NCBI GenBank assembly: GCA_020427155.1
Contig: JAGQOW010000010.1
Coordinates: 1 to 64,000 of the forward strand
From: Planctomycetales bacterium
GTDB lineage: Bacteria; Planctomycetota; Planctomycetia; Pirellulales; Lacipirellulaceae
DNA length: 64,000 bases
Reading direction: 5' to 3'
Shown here: piece by piece, positions 44,560 to 53,409 of the stretch
Position numbering within the stretch: the first letter of the stretch is position 1
Layout: the number at the start of each line of letters is the position of its first letter
The notes under the pieces: generated by a model
The model's database searches: none
Told to the model about the DNA's origin: nothing
The model's input: only the letters and a program-made list of their open reading frames with translations
Position numbers and translations under genes: made by a program

Positions 44560-45777
44560 GAAGAGATTCTCCGTCACATTCTTAGCGATTGGTTCATGGT
44601 AAGTTTCAAGCGCCTGGGTGTATCGCTCGCCCAATTGAGCAGCGATCTTGTATCCTACATGGAGCAATTGTCGAAAACTTGGATTGAACTCCGGAGTGCT
44701 TGCGTCATGGCGCAATGCGGCAACGAACTGCTCCGAAGTCCAACCAGCTGACTCTGCCGGCGAAGGCAATTGGGCTTCGTCAATGGCAATGACCGTGGCA
44801 TAAGGCCGACAAAGCTGCTCGGCCTGAGCAAATGCCTTGCGGTAGACCTCCTTGGCAAGCTGCAACCCCTCGCCGTCGGCTTCAGCCAGCCCAATCAATT
44901 CCTCCAGCCAGGTGGTTCCCGCCGTCTTCACATGGACCCCGGCATGGTGCTTTTGGATAATCGTCTTGATGGACTCATAAATCGAAAACTTGTCGCTGCC
45001 CGAATGGACGCTAAGTTTCAGGTTTCTCGGCAAATTGTACTGTGCTACCGCATGCGCGATCACCGCCAGGTGCGCATCAAACTCTTTGGCAAATCGGTCG
45101 ATGTCGCCGACATAATCGACTCCTTTGTTGAACCGACCAGTGAATTTCGGGGCGATCGTTTGAATCGGGATGCCCTCATCCGCTATCGCCGCAAGGATCA
45201 CTAACACTTCGAACGGAGTCTGACGAGCGTCGGTTTCGTCCATCGAAATCTCGGTGATAAACGTGTTCGGAGGCTTCGCCGATTTGATCGTGCGAAAAAC
45301 CTCGCCTGCTTGTCGCACCGCGCAGAGATAGTAGCGAACAATTGCTGCGACCGATGCTCTCGTAGCAATCAACGGGTGGTCAAGCCCTGCAATCTCAATC
45401 TCGCCGATCAGTTCTGCATGACGAGCCATAAAGGACGAGACGGCCTCAGCCGACGCGGCTCTACCAATCGAGTCGGCGACATCGATCGTGAAGAAATCGC
45501 TGGAGTCCAAATACGCGTCGACCGTGCTAAGATTAATGTGGTCTGCGTCAACGTGGTAGGAGCCTTTCCAGCCTAACGTCCTGACGGCCTCATCGGCCGC
45601 CCAGCGAGTATCAGCGGGTTGCGATCCAATAGTAGTGTGTTCCCGATGCGATTTGTTCCACACGGGAACAACTTCGAGGCCCTCATCTGCCGCCCGTTGG
45701 ATTGCTAAAAGTTGAGCTTTCGCCTGTCGAGCAAAACGGTCTCCGACACCAAGCGAGTACCTGCCAAGTTCCAACAT
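41965..45777 (-). CDS. uxaE: Tagaturonate epimerase (UxaE) fused in frame to YVTN/phosphoesterase protein
   Basis: A 1270-residue open frame made of two unlike proteins. Residues 1 to about 414 are UxaE-like: LGRYSLGVGDRFARQAKAQL, VVPVWNKSHREHTTIG, YHVDADHINL and DFFTIDVADSIG. UxaE interconverts D-tagaturonate and D-fructuronate in galacturonate use. The UxaE end reads NVTENLFMRHIKPLFL. The chain then runs on as TALLCLCWLAFAGHAGA, a signal peptide, into a YVTN-type propeller (WLAVLNRDNVLIVDLESDEI) and a phosphoesterase domain (HVLYIIKENRTYDQVFGD). A cytoplasmic enzyme and an exported protein should not be one chain, so the second half is probably made from its own start at 44559. No stop separates the two parts. 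Confidence 0.8.
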   Translation of the reverse strand: MLELGRYSLGVGDRFARQAKAQLLAIQRAADEGLEVVPVWNKSHREHTTIGSQPADTRWAADEAVRTLGWKGSYHVDADHINLSTVDAYLDSSDFFTIDVADSIGRAASAEAVSSFMARHAELIGEIEIAGLDHPLIATRASVAAIVRYYLCAVRQAGEVFRTIKSAKPPNTFITEISMDETDARQTPFEVLVILAAIADEGIPIQTIAPKFTGRFNKGVDYVGDIDRFAKEFDAHLAVIAHAVAQYNLPRNLKLSVHSGSDKFSIYESIKTIIQKHHAGVHVKTAGTTWLEELIGLAEADGEGLQLAKEVYRKAFAQAEQLCRPYATVIAIDEAQLPSPAESAGWTSEQFVAALRHDASTPEFNPSFRQLLHVGYKIAAQLGERYTQALETYHEPIAKNVTENLFMRHIKPLFLTALLCLCWLAFAGHAGAQTRLNYDESQIGQEIEGRIVVPTNQVLSPLGRQVAFPGRPTDVALSPDNRWLAVLNRDNVLIVDLESDEIVSQESHQGGSYKGIVFAPDGRSLYLSCIRGNLDTFAISDAGKLEKQEPINLPAARAENALPSGLTIDSSGNSLWVALNLNNTLAEISLKDRALVREIPVGSAPYDVVLVGSKAYVSNWAGRHPEEGDTKGPAGKGTQVRVDPRTHIAADGTVSVVDLQTGKELKQIEVGLHPAGLESTSDGCYVIVANANSDTLSVIDTKSDTVLETISTRPAARLLFGSAPNDLVIDSEGKTLYVSNGTNNCLAVIDFQPPQSRLAGCLPTGWYPAGLAFDKSRNAIYAANIKGVGSRDIEKQGGRTPEGFAFNSHDYLGTVSLIPIPQQEDLADLTKKVLENNRLTESVNALAPPRADVAPRPVPQRHGEPSHFKHVLYIIKENRTYDQVFGDIERGEGDASLCIFGSKVTPNHHKLVDEFILLDNFYCSGTLSADGHQWTNEAYVTDYLEKAYGGWPRSYPYWGGDAMAYAPSGFLWDNVLAHKKTLRVYGEFISAEIRWKDPQRTQRPSFLECYRDFMEGKNEIDVRAHAAIESIKPYVCPTAIGFPSIVLDLHRAEQFTRELAQFEQEGNLPNFMVMLLPNDHTAGTKPGMPTPEAAVADNDLALGRIVEAVSRSRFWPEMCIFVVQDDPQAGFDHIDGHRTVAMVISPYTRRKVVDSTNYNQTSMIRTMELILGLPPMNQFDASATAMTSCFTDKPDFTAYDSVPNIIPLDQMNPDVEAINDPQQLHWALASLELPLDDVDEADEDTLNRILWHAVRGRDDTYPSWAVLSDD
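44557..44572 (-). promoter_or_regulatory. Internal ribosome site and start inside the uxaE end
   Basis: On the minus strand, ggag (44572-44569) is followed after 9 bases by ATG 44559, which encodes the Met of FMRHIKPLFL in UxaE. The same residues serve as the n-region and beginning of the hydrophobic core of the downstream signal peptide. This decides the second start in the fused frame. Confidence 0.55.
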
Positions 45778-45848
45778 GGTGCGTCTTTCTTTGGAACTTG
45801 CTTTCAAGAGAATCCAAACAGTGCCATACTTACAAACCCAGGTTCGTC

Positions 45849-48047
45849 TTAGCTGCCGATACTTGCAAGTAAAATCGTAGCCAACAAAAACAGTATGCAA
45901 ATGCCAACGCTAATTACGAAACCAGAGACATCTGCTCGCGTTGGCCGTTGAATCTCCAGACTAGTGCCAGGGAACATCTTCTTGTGATCGTAGCGAGAGG
46001 GCGTTTCATACGATAGCTCGAGTTCGCGGTGATCGTCTTCCGGATTGGGCTCGACGGGCGTCTTCATCTTCACATAGTACCGGTCGAGTAATTCCTGCGA
46101 ACCTGGCCGAGTCACAAGACTGAGCAAAATCAGGACCACAAAGGGCGTAATCATGCGGGGAGGCAAACGCAAGGTTTCCAAGGCGGCCGCGTTGGTTTGA
46201 CGTAAATCCATCCCGAGCAGGTGATAAACATAAAAGTCGAGATTGAGCTTTCCTTGTCCTCGAAACGTGCCTTGCTTACGGCGGGTGACGACCACTTTCG
46301 AGCCATCTTCACTAGTTACGGTCGAGACTTCGGCAAACTCAACATCGCCAATGGCATCGACGCCGTTACCCCAAAAGATTGGCTGCCCGCCTGTCGTGAA
46401 CTCATCCACAAAACGGTCTCCGAGAGCGATCTCGGCAGGCCGTTCTCCTGGAGGATTCTCTGCCGCCTCCCAAATCGCGATTCTTGCCTGGTTTCTGGCA
46501 ACATCCGCCGGAGTCGCTTTCCGCGAAATAGTTGTCGTCACCATGTCGTTGCTAATAGCCAATTCCTGATTGTCGCGCAGACTAGGCATCAAGGCCGGCA
46601 GGGCGTACGGCACAACAAAGAAGAAGGCCAATGAAAACGCCATGGTTCCCCAAGCTGCCCCGGTTGTTGCGCGGCGCCAGAACATCCCCACCCAAAACGG
46701 AGCGGCAAAGATAATGGCGATCTCCAAAGCAAACTTGTACTGCGCAAAGACGTCGAACGCTGCCAACGACACTGCTGAAGCGCCCACGATGATCAGCAAC
46801 CCCGCGATTCGTCCAGCCATGACATACTGCTTTTCCGAGGCATTTGGATTGAAGTAGGCGGCATAGATATTCCTTACTAGCAGGGCCGAGGAAACGAGCA
46901 TGTAGCAATCGGCCGACGACATTAACGCCGCCAGCAAACAGGCAAGCATCAAGCCCACAAGGCCAAGATAGACTCCGCCTGCCGACACATTGCCCAGGAT
47001 CTCTCGCGTGGCCACCCCCCAGGCTCGATCGGGGTCTTGATTGATCTCGATACTGTCTGCCAGCAGCGCTACAACAATCAGCGCAGTAATCGCCCAACCA
47101 ATGGTGCAAAATCGCTTTAAGAAATTACCCGTTACCAGGCCAATGCGGGCGGCTTGCTCGGTACGGGCCGAACCGCCGCCGGTCGCAATGAAGTGCGGCT
47201 GAACCACAATGCCCATCAAGCCAAGCAGCGATAACGAAACGATGTAGTGCAACGGAAACTCACCCGAGCGCGGCCCGCCAAACAGTTGAAAGCTGTTGGC
47301 ACTTACCCGCTGATGCATGATGCTGAATCCGTCCCAGGTTCCCAGGTCGCTCGCTTCGACACCGGCAACCGACGCGTAATCGGAGCCGTACTTTTCGACC
47401 AATGAAGAAAGACCGTAAGGAATGAGAATGATCGACAGCAGAATGATGCAGAGCCCCTGGATCAAGTCTGTCCAATAAGCTGCTGCCAGGCCGCCGACTA
47501 CCCCGTAGGCAACCACAACCAACGCAATCACTGGAACCAAGACAAAACGCAGGTCTGCTGGATCTTGAGAGCCAATCCAACCTACCATGGTCAATATGGT
47601 GGCTTCTCCCAATAACGGCTCTGCTACCTTGGCGATGGCAGAGAACATGGTCGACAGATACGCCATATAAAAGGAAAAGCCGAACAAGGTATAGGCCGCC
47701 CCCATGGCACGACTTTCGTAACGTTCGACAAACCAGTCGCCGATCGTCAGATGCCGCATCCGCCGGTACCAAATCGCAAAGATCCAGTAAAAGGGAGTCA
47801 CGAAGAGCCACATCAAGGCACTCCAGACGCCGCTCAACCCGCTGGTCCAGGTAGTGCGACCCACATTGATCGGCTCCTGCGATCCGGTCCCCGCCCCGAA
47901 AGCCGCAAAGGTCTGCAGCAATTTGCCGAAGCCACGCCCCCCCATGAAGTAGTCCTCCTGCTTCTTCACCCGAAGCGCACAGACCAGGCCAATCAGCAGC
48001 ATCGCTACAAAGTAGCCTACGAGGACGAGAACGTCAGCAGTTTGCAT
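45849..48047 (-). CDS. Sodium:solute symporter (SSS family), large variant
   Basis: A 732-residue membrane protein. Family blocks are LVLVGYFVAMLLIGLVCALR with KKQEDYFMGGRGFGK, AAFGAGTGSQEPINVGRT near the sodium site, VGGLAAAYWTDLIQG, and ACLLAALMSSADCYMLVSSA. About 13 to 15 membrane segments are expected. It has an insert of about 110 residues between late membrane segments (AISNDMVTTTISRKATPADV and beyond) that is longer than in typical members. It lies 71 bases upstream of uxaE on the same strand, so it probably imports a uronate or an oligosaccharide of it. This is inference from context. Confidence 0.9.
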   Translation of the reverse strand: MQTADVLVLVGYFVAMLLIGLVCALRVKKQEDYFMGGRGFGKLLQTFAAFGAGTGSQEPINVGRTTWTSGLSGVWSALMWLFVTPFYWIFAIWYRRMRHLTIGDWFVERYESRAMGAAYTLFGFSFYMAYLSTMFSAIAKVAEPLLGEATILTMVGWIGSQDPADLRFVLVPVIALVVVAYGVVGGLAAAYWTDLIQGLCIILLSIILIPYGLSSLVEKYGSDYASVAGVEASDLGTWDGFSIMHQRVSANSFQLFGGPRSGEFPLHYIVSLSLLGLMGIVVQPHFIATGGGSARTEQAARIGLVTGNFLKRFCTIGWAITALIVVALLADSIEINQDPDRAWGVATREILGNVSAGGVYLGLVGLMLACLLAALMSSADCYMLVSSALLVRNIYAAYFNPNASEKQYVMAGRIAGLLIIVGASAVSLAAFDVFAQYKFALEIAIIFAAPFWVGMFWRRATTGAAWGTMAFSLAFFFVVPYALPALMPSLRDNQELAISNDMVTTTISRKATPADVARNQARIAIWEAAENPPGERPAEIALGDRFVDEFTTGGQPIFWGNGVDAIGDVEFAEVSTVTSEDGSKVVVTRRKQGTFRGQGKLNLDFYVYHLLGMDLRQTNAAALETLRLPPRMITPFVVLILLSLVTRPGSQELLDRYYVKMKTPVEPNPEDDHRELELSYETPSRYDHKKMFPGTSLEIQRPTRADVSGFVISVGICILFLLATILLASIGS

Positions 48048-48133
48048 TGGTGTTTCCTATTCAATGATTATGCCAAATCAATCGGCGCTACTCGGGGTCG
48101 GTAGCGGGAGGCGCTGCTTGCGAATCAACCGTG

Positions 48134-50272
48134 CTATTCCTTTAGCCAATCGACCAGCACCGCAAGCTCAACGTGTGCTCCGTCGTCGAACAACAAAGGT
48201 GCATCTCCGATTAACCGTTTCAATCCGTCGATCCCGTCATACTTAACGGCCCCTGGCAAGAACATCGGGTCGTCTCTGCGAGTGATCGCAGCAAAGCCAA
48301 AACCGAACGTAGCCACGGCCGTCTTTGTGACGGCATCGTCTGCCTGCACGCGCGCGGCAAGCGCGATTGCTCCCGCTTCTTTGCCTGCTGCCACCAGATG
48401 AATCTGCTCGGGGTCTAGCGGGCCGGTTTGAATTGCTCGAATAGTTGCCAGGGCATCTTGCACTCGCTCGGAGAATAGCGGTCGATTGTAACCGTGAAAG
48501 AAATCATCAGGATCGGGCTTTTTCCCTTCCTCTGTTTGGGTGAGGTAACTTAGCCGCGCCTGTTCCAGCTTTGTCGCTTCAGAAAGAAACTCTCCTTGGT
48601 AAAGTAGATCGACGCCAATTACAGCATAGCCTGTGTCCAGGAGCGTTTTCACCTCTCCCAGGGGCTGCCCCTGCGAATCGAGCAGCCCCGACTTTCCCGT
48701 GTCGGTGAGCCACAGAACCGCCTGGTGGTTGTAATTGGCAGAGGGGAGCAAAGCCATAGCAGGTAATTGGCGCTCCCCGTCGTCATAGCCCAATACGACC
48801 ATGGCGCCAAAGTGTTGGTGAATAGGCACCTCGCTGGCAACGTCTTGACGGATCGGACCGATGTCGTCAATCGTCCGGCCGAGCATGACCTGCCAACCGC
48901 CCCCTACGACTCTTGCATAAGCCTCTTTGTCTGAGCGAAGCTTGGCAAGTTGTTCGTTCGAGTCTTGGCTCCACCAGCGGAGTAATGACTTTTCTTCCGC
49001 CTCGCCCACTTGCTCACCTGTAGGGGCGGGATGGTCGGATGTCCAAACGCTTTGTTCTGCACGAGAGAGCGGGACGTAGTCGCCTTCGACGATCGGCGAC
49101 TCCAGCCCCAAGCCGAGTACTTCGTTTACAAACTCGTACATGAAGGTTCGATTCACCAGATTGTAATTGTGCTTGAATTGCGTGTGAAACGCCGCTCGGA
49201 ATCGATCTTTGTGGCCAAGCAGCGTGTAGAGTTCGAGCAATTCGGGATATCCTTTGGTTTCGAGTTCGATGGTCCAGTCATCTGCTGCCGTGAGGGCTAG
49301 CGGCCTTGGCGCAGTCAGCGCAGCCAAGTCGATGTTTCCGGCGCCAATGCGCAAGTAGGGGGCATTCTCGCACTGGCAGCCTCCTTGCATTGCGGTCGAG
49401 ACCATGACGCAGGGAACGGCAGCCACGGGGCGATCGTCAACAGCCATCAGCATGAAGGTCTGCGTACCGCCGCCGCTGCTACCGGTGACGACAATCCGTT
49501 GGGGATCGACGTCTTCAAGTCCCGAAAGAAAGTCGAGCGCGCGAATCGAGTTCCAGGTTTGCAGTCCCATCAGGTTTTGCAAATGCAGGTCGGCCTGCGG
49601 GGTGTTCAATCCCCAGGCGTCGGCGGCATTCATGTGCTCGCGGAGCGAGTGGCGATGCGTTTGTCGCTGCACCGAGTCGGCGTAGCCGTCCATGTCGTAC
49701 TGAAACACGACGCACCCCATGCGCGCCAACTGCACACAGCGAGCTTGTACCGGATGGCGACCGCCTGCTTCGAATCGCTCTGCACCAATGGCAATTTGCT
49801 CTTGCAGCTCCTGATCGTTGAACGCATGAAAGCGGCCTTCGTTCCAGTGACCATGGGGGCTGAGTATTGCCGGCAATCTTCCGGTCTTATTTTTTGGCCG
49901 GAAGAGGCTGCCGGTGACGAAGTGTCCAGGCATCGACTCGAAGCTGACTCGCCACACGGTATAGTCGTCGCGTTCAACCGGACTGTGTACCGAAGCGTTG
50001 AGCGGAGTGCGAGTCGGCATTGGCCAGAGGCCGGTCGCCACGAGCACTTGTCTGCGCAGCTCGTCGGCCCGTTGTGCCCAAGCTTCAGCCGAAGCAACCT
50101 GTTGGAAAGGAAAGTAGCTGTGTCCCAAATGCCTCAAGGTGCCAAGCCGGACATCTTCGGGGCGTTCGTCTGCTGAGAATACGCGAGGCGGCTTGGCCTG
50201 TACGGAGCAACATGTCAGGCTGATACAAAACAATGCGACAACGGTCTTAGACGCAATCAGGCTCTTGCGCAT
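48134..50272 (-). CDS. Exported acetyl-xylan-esterase-like alpha/beta hydrolase
   Basis: A 712-residue exported protein. A signal peptide (IASKTVVALFCISLTCCSVQ) precedes a first hydrolase domain of the acetyl xylan esterase type (PGHFVTGSLFRPKN, PAILSPHGHWNEG, RIVVTGSSGGGTQTFM with a GSSGG nucleophile). A second similar but degenerate domain covers about 440-712 (YDDGERQLPAMALLPSANYN) with no clear nucleophile. ATG 50272 is chosen over ATG 50335 because the signal peptide then starts at residue 1. It lies 86 bases upstream of the symporter gene and is likely its operon partner. It probably removes acetyl or methyl esters from plant-like polysaccharides. Confidence 0.82.
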   Translation of the reverse strand: MRKSLIASKTVVALFCISLTCCSVQAKPPRVFSADERPEDVRLGTLRHLGHSYFPFQQVASAEAWAQRADELRRQVLVATGLWPMPTRTPLNASVHSPVERDDYTVWRVSFESMPGHFVTGSLFRPKNKTGRLPAILSPHGHWNEGRFHAFNDQELQEQIAIGAERFEAGGRHPVQARCVQLARMGCVVFQYDMDGYADSVQRQTHRHSLREHMNAADAWGLNTPQADLHLQNLMGLQTWNSIRALDFLSGLEDVDPQRIVVTGSSGGGTQTFMLMAVDDRPVAAVPCVMVSTAMQGGCQCENAPYLRIGAGNIDLAALTAPRPLALTAADDWTIELETKGYPELLELYTLLGHKDRFRAAFHTQFKHNYNLVNRTFMYEFVNEVLGLGLESPIVEGDYVPLSRAEQSVWTSDHPAPTGEQVGEAEEKSLLRWWSQDSNEQLAKLRSDKEAYARVVGGGWQVMLGRTIDDIGPIRQDVASEVPIHQHFGAMVVLGYDDGERQLPAMALLPSANYNHQAVLWLTDTGKSGLLDSQGQPLGEVKTLLDTGYAVIGVDLLYQGEFLSEATKLEQARLSYLTQTEEGKKPDPDDFFHGYNRPLFSERVQDALATIRAIQTGPLDPEQIHLVAAGKEAGAIALAARVQADDAVTKTAVATFGFGFAAITRRDDPMFLPGAVKYDGIDGLKRLIGDAPLLFDDGAHVELAVLVDWLKE

Positions 50273-50540
50273 GGTACTTTCCCGCCACGGGTCCAGATGA
50301 GTTGGATGCACGACCATAGCAATCGGCAGCGGCAAAAAGCCTAGATGCCGCCGAAAACCATTCGTGCAATGTGAACGCGGGCCGTTGAAATGTCAACTCA
50401 GCAGACTGCTTGGGAATCAGGAATTGCGAACTCTCAAACTTGCCGCAACGCCCCAGAACGTGTTACGCCAGCGAATCGGCTTTCGATTCGCGGTTATTGT
50501 GCGCTCATGGAGATTTGGATAGCATAGCGGGGCAGGATAA

Positions 50541-51344
50541 ATGAATGCTTTTCGCAGAACGCCGATCGATTCAGAGAACCGGAGACAAGTCGCAGTGAAA
50601 GTTCACATCAGCCGTAGCAAGGAAGAAATGGGCCGACAGGCGGCTGCCGACGGGGCCGCCCTGATTCGCGATGCGATTGCCGCCAGTGGGAGTGCAACGA
50701 TCATTGTGGCGACTGGGGCCTCGCAGTTCGAAATGCTCTCGGCGCTGGTCCAAGAAGCGGATATCGACTGGTCGAAGGTTACCGGTTTTCACCTGGACGA
50801 ATACACGGGCATGCCGCTTACTCATCCGGCGTCGTTTCGCAAATACTTGAAAGAACGATTCGTCGACAAGGTCGACCTCGGCACTTTCCACTATGTGAAT
50901 GGCGAAGGACTGGACGGCAACGGCGACGTGGCTGCCGAATGCGCTCGCCTGGGCAAGCTGATTGCTGCCAGGACGGTCGACGTGGCCTTTGTCGGCATTG
51001 GCGAAAACGGGCATTTGGCCTTCAACGATCCGCCGGCCGATTTTGATACCGAGACGCCTTACCTGATCGTCGATCTCGACGAAGCCTGCCGCCAACAGCA
51101 GTTGGGCGAAGGTTGGTTTCCGACGCTCGACGATGTCCCCCGCCAGGCAGTGAGCATGTCGGTGCGGCAGATCATGAAGTCCAAGCACATCGTTTGCACG
51201 GTCCCCGACGATCGCAAGGCAAAGGCCGTGCAGGGCACGGTCGAGGGGCCGGTCACCAACCAGGTGCCCGCGTCGATTCTGCAGCAACACGCGTCGACGA
51301 CGCTTTACCTGGACGAACCCGCCGCCAGCCTATTGAGTAAATAG
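50541..51344 (+). CDS. nagB: Glucosamine-6-phosphate deaminase
   Basis: A 267-residue sugar-phosphate isomerase/deaminase. [10 protein letters not shown] carries the Asp/Glu pair and [13 protein letters not shown] the active-site segment, both diagnostic of NagB. It converts glucosamine-6-phosphate to fructose-6-phosphate and ammonia in the cytoplasm. AGGA lies 7 bases before ATG 50541; a GTG at 50595 would remove 18 residues and is an alternative, since the family usually starts near [12 protein letters not shown]. It is divergent from the esterase-like gene and stands alone. Confidence 0.93.
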   Translation: MNAFRRTPIDSENRRQVAVKVHISRSKEEMGRQAAADGAALIRDAIAASGSATIIVATGASQFEMLSALVQEADIDWSKVTGFHLDEYTGMPLTHPASFRKYLKERFVDKVDLGTFHYVNGEGLDGNGDVAAECARLGKLIAARTVDVAFVGIGENGHLAFNDPPADFDTETPYLIVDLDEACRQQQLGEGWFPTLDDVPRQAVSMSVRQIMKSKHIVCTVPDDRKAKAVQGTVEGPVTNQVPASILQQHASTTLYLDEPAASLLSK

Positions 51345-51967
51345 GTTTTGCCAAAGCTGCACAACGGTTTCTTCGAGGGCTGCCCGCTTTCGGCTTTCCC
51401 CTTTGGTCCTGCCTCGCCGGCCGGGGTCCCAACTTTTGGGACAAAAACTGCAACGGGTGCAATTGCTGTGAAAGATCAAGTTGCCAAAGAACCGCACACC
51501 AGTTCGGTACGGGGGTGATTATCGCAATTGTGGAGGGCCAAGGCTACGATTATTCTTGGCCACCTGTCGGTGTAAGTTTGTATCACAGTGCTCGCCGAGT
51601 TTCGCAGAGAAGCGTGGTGGCGATGGAGAAATCCAATATCGGTGCTGGCGACAGTAGCTGGATTCGCAAGAATTCAGCGGAAGTGCCAACGACGTCTCCA
51701 ACATAGCTGAACTCTTGCGAGTTCAACTACATTGACAGGATGGAACCGCCATGAGCGCGGAAGAGGGATGTAGAGAGTAGAGATTATCAGTGAGCATGAA
51801 GGCGACCGTCTACTTCATGCCCACCCCGGCAGACTTCCTATAGGTGGCACCCCAGATTCCTTGAAATAAAAAAATTGAATCATCCTGGTGCTTACCGCTG
51901 ACATTGAGATTCAATCACACTGCTGGACAAGCCAGCCGTGGCACCCTATTGATTCTTGAGATTGCTG
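51345..51967 (+). other. Non-coding stretch with two inverted repeats
   Basis: No reading frame here has a ribosome site or a recognisable family. Two perfect inverted repeats stand out: gtcccaa-ctt-ttgggac (51426-51442) and tgaactc-ttgc-gagttca (51708-51725). A third, gcatgaag...cttcatgc, lies around 51795-51821. None is followed by a T run on the plus strand. They could be binding sites or RNA hairpins; I see nothing else. Confidence 0.45.
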
Positions 51968-52462
51968 CTAGGCACAGGCCACTCGACGTGGCCTGGAATG
52001 GAGGAGCAGCCCAAAAAGCCCTAGGGTCATTATCCAGGTGCTCGGCTCGGGAACCACCGAGTCCGAGTACTTGGCGATAAATGCGTCGAAATCGCCCGCA
52101 TTCGTCCCTCCCAGATCGCCATAGGTAATTCCCGAGATATAGACATTCCCAAGGCCGTCGGCGCTCACGCCAAGGCTTTCGTCAACACTGGTCGACCCAA
52201 GCTGTTCGGTCCAAAGGAGCGTCCCCGCGGCGTCGTATTTGCTGACAAACGCGTCGTGATCGCCCGCATTCGTCCCTCCCAAATCGCCACGGGTAAACCC
52301 CGAGATATAGACATTCCCGAGGCCGTCGGCGCTCACGCCATAGCTAACGTCATCACTGGTCGACCCAAGCTGCTCGGTCCACTCATGCGTGACCGCGTGC
52401 AACGGAGGGCCTGCCGAGGCGAGTGCAAGAAAAGCTATTGAAGTAAGGATAGTGCGAATCAA
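51968..52462 (-). CDS. Small SBBP-repeat protein with PEP-CTERM tail
   Basis: A 164-residue exported protein. A signal peptide (RTILTSIAFLALASAGPPLH) is followed by two near-identical units built on GVSADGLGNVYISG and DLGGTNAGD, the SBBP (seven-bladed propeller-like) motif. It ends in a PEP-CTERM signal (VVPEPSTWIMTLGLFGLLLH then SRPRR). Two units are far fewer than the complete propeller usual for the family, so this may be a shortened member. The PEP-CTERM tail implies export to the envelope. The C-terminal coding part is duplicated at 52631-52715. Confidence 0.78.
   Translation of the reverse strand: MIRTILTSIAFLALASAGPPLHAVTHEWTEQLGSTSDDVSYGVSADGLGNVYISGFTRGDLGGTNAGDHDAFVSKYDAAGTLLWTEQLGSTSVDESLGVSADGLGNVYISGITYGDLGGTNAGDFDAFIAKYSDSVVPEPSTWIMTLGLFGLLLHSRPRRVACA
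52084..52380 (-). repeat. Two tandem SBBP repeat units, 168-base period
   Basis: Units 52084-52212 and 52252-52380 (129 bases each) are near-identical at DNA level, starting at the cgtcg of the Asp-rich loop and ending at tcggtcc. The period of 168 bases equals 56 codons. Such high identity suggests recent duplication or recurrent copy-number change. Confidence 0.8.
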
Positions 52463-52630
52463 CTAGCCACTCCTTATGTGAAAAACTTGAATGTCTTGGC
52501 ACGAAGGCAACCTGCACATTGTTCCCAACTCGGCGGATTAAAGTAGGTAGTGAGAGAGACAAGGGCTTGGGTGCCATGGCCACGGAGGTCCTCCGACGTG
52601 GCCATGCAAAAATGTCGTACGACATAACAT

Positions 52631-52740
52631 GCTAGGCACAGGCCACTCGGCGTGGCCTGGAATGGAGGAGCAGCCCAAAAAGCCCTAGGGTCATTATACA
52701 GGTACTCGGCTCGGGGACGAAGTACATTTGCAATTGACCC
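52631..52740 (-). pseudogene. Duplicated fragment of a PEP-CTERM gene end
   Basis: Bases 52631-52715 match 51967-52051 at 82 of 85 positions. Read on the minus strand the copy encodes VPEPSTCIMTLGLFGLLLHS and RPRRVACA before the stop. Before the PEP the frame continues briefly (GQLQMYF). No longer reading frame joins it, so it is a fragment rather than a gene. Confidence 0.75.
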
Positions 52741-53021
52741 TGCTTGGTGATGATGGCGGTTTGGCCATCTTGGGACAAAACGGGGCTTCGCCTCCGTCAC
52801 AAATCCGTGCGATGAGTCACGGCAATACCTATCTAAAGCACAACTGGGCCTTCGGTGGAAACTCCATGTTTTACTTTGGAGCATTCGACAATGCGAACGT
52901 TGCCAGTTAGAAAATGGGTGCGATGAATACGGCTCCGCTCAGCAAAATGACCGCCCTTTATGGCAACTTCGCCTACGTTGCCCCAGGTGCATCCACTGGA
53001 AACCCGGGATTCGGATCATAA
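52718..53021 (+). pseudogene. Degenerate coding-like fragment, family not recognised
   Basis: A plus-strand frame reads DEVHLQLTLLGDDGGLAILG then QNGASPPSQIRAMSHGNTYL, ends at TAG near 52908-52910, and resumes in frame as KMGAMNTAPLSKMTALYGNF to TAA at about 53021. No ribosome site or start codon fits. It looks like the C-terminal end of a lost gene that joined the PEP-CTERM copy next to it. I do not recognise the family. Confidence 0.35.
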
Positions 53022-53127
53022 AGTGGGTTGAAATGAGATAAGCGGGAAGTTTTAACAACCTACTTTGATTCTGGATAACCAGCCAGATGCCTGAAGGGGC
53101 GCGATGCTGAGCGGGCTGCTACTGAAG

Positions 53128-53198
53128 CTGGGGAACTAGGATTTGAACCTAGACTAACGGAATCAGAATCCGTCGTGCTGCCGTTACACTATTCCCCA
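53128..53198 (-). tRNA. tRNA-Gln (anticodon CTG)
   Basis: On the minus strand the acceptor arms TGGGGAA and TTCCCCA pair, with discriminator G at 53128. The anticodon arm is ACGGA-TTCTGAT-TCCGT, giving anticodon CTG (reads CAG), and the T arm is CTAGG-TTCAAAT-CCTAG. The CCA end is not encoded. The length is 71 bases. Confidence 0.92.
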
Positions 53199-53409
53199 GG
53201 AGAACTCTGCCGCAGGTTGGCTGCGAGACTACGGCCGCATTGTCGGCCAAAGCGGCCAGGCGTGGCGAGACTCGTGATGGTCCGACGTGGTTGGTACAAC
53301 CTGCCGGCGCCGCCATTCTATCAAGACAGCGTTGCAAGAAAAACCGCTATTTGGGGCGGCGGCTGGCCGAGTCGAGGCCATGTTTCGCGGGCGGAGATTC
53401 TCGCCGCGT

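Noticed and set aside
51515-51706. 63-residue reading frame in the stretch after nagB
   Set aside because: No ribosome site, no recognisable motif, and it crosses the inverted-repeat region.
52474-52884. 136-residue minus-strand frame over the PEP-CTERM copy
   Set aside because: It is out of frame with the PEP-CTERM coding sequence and looks like a shadow.
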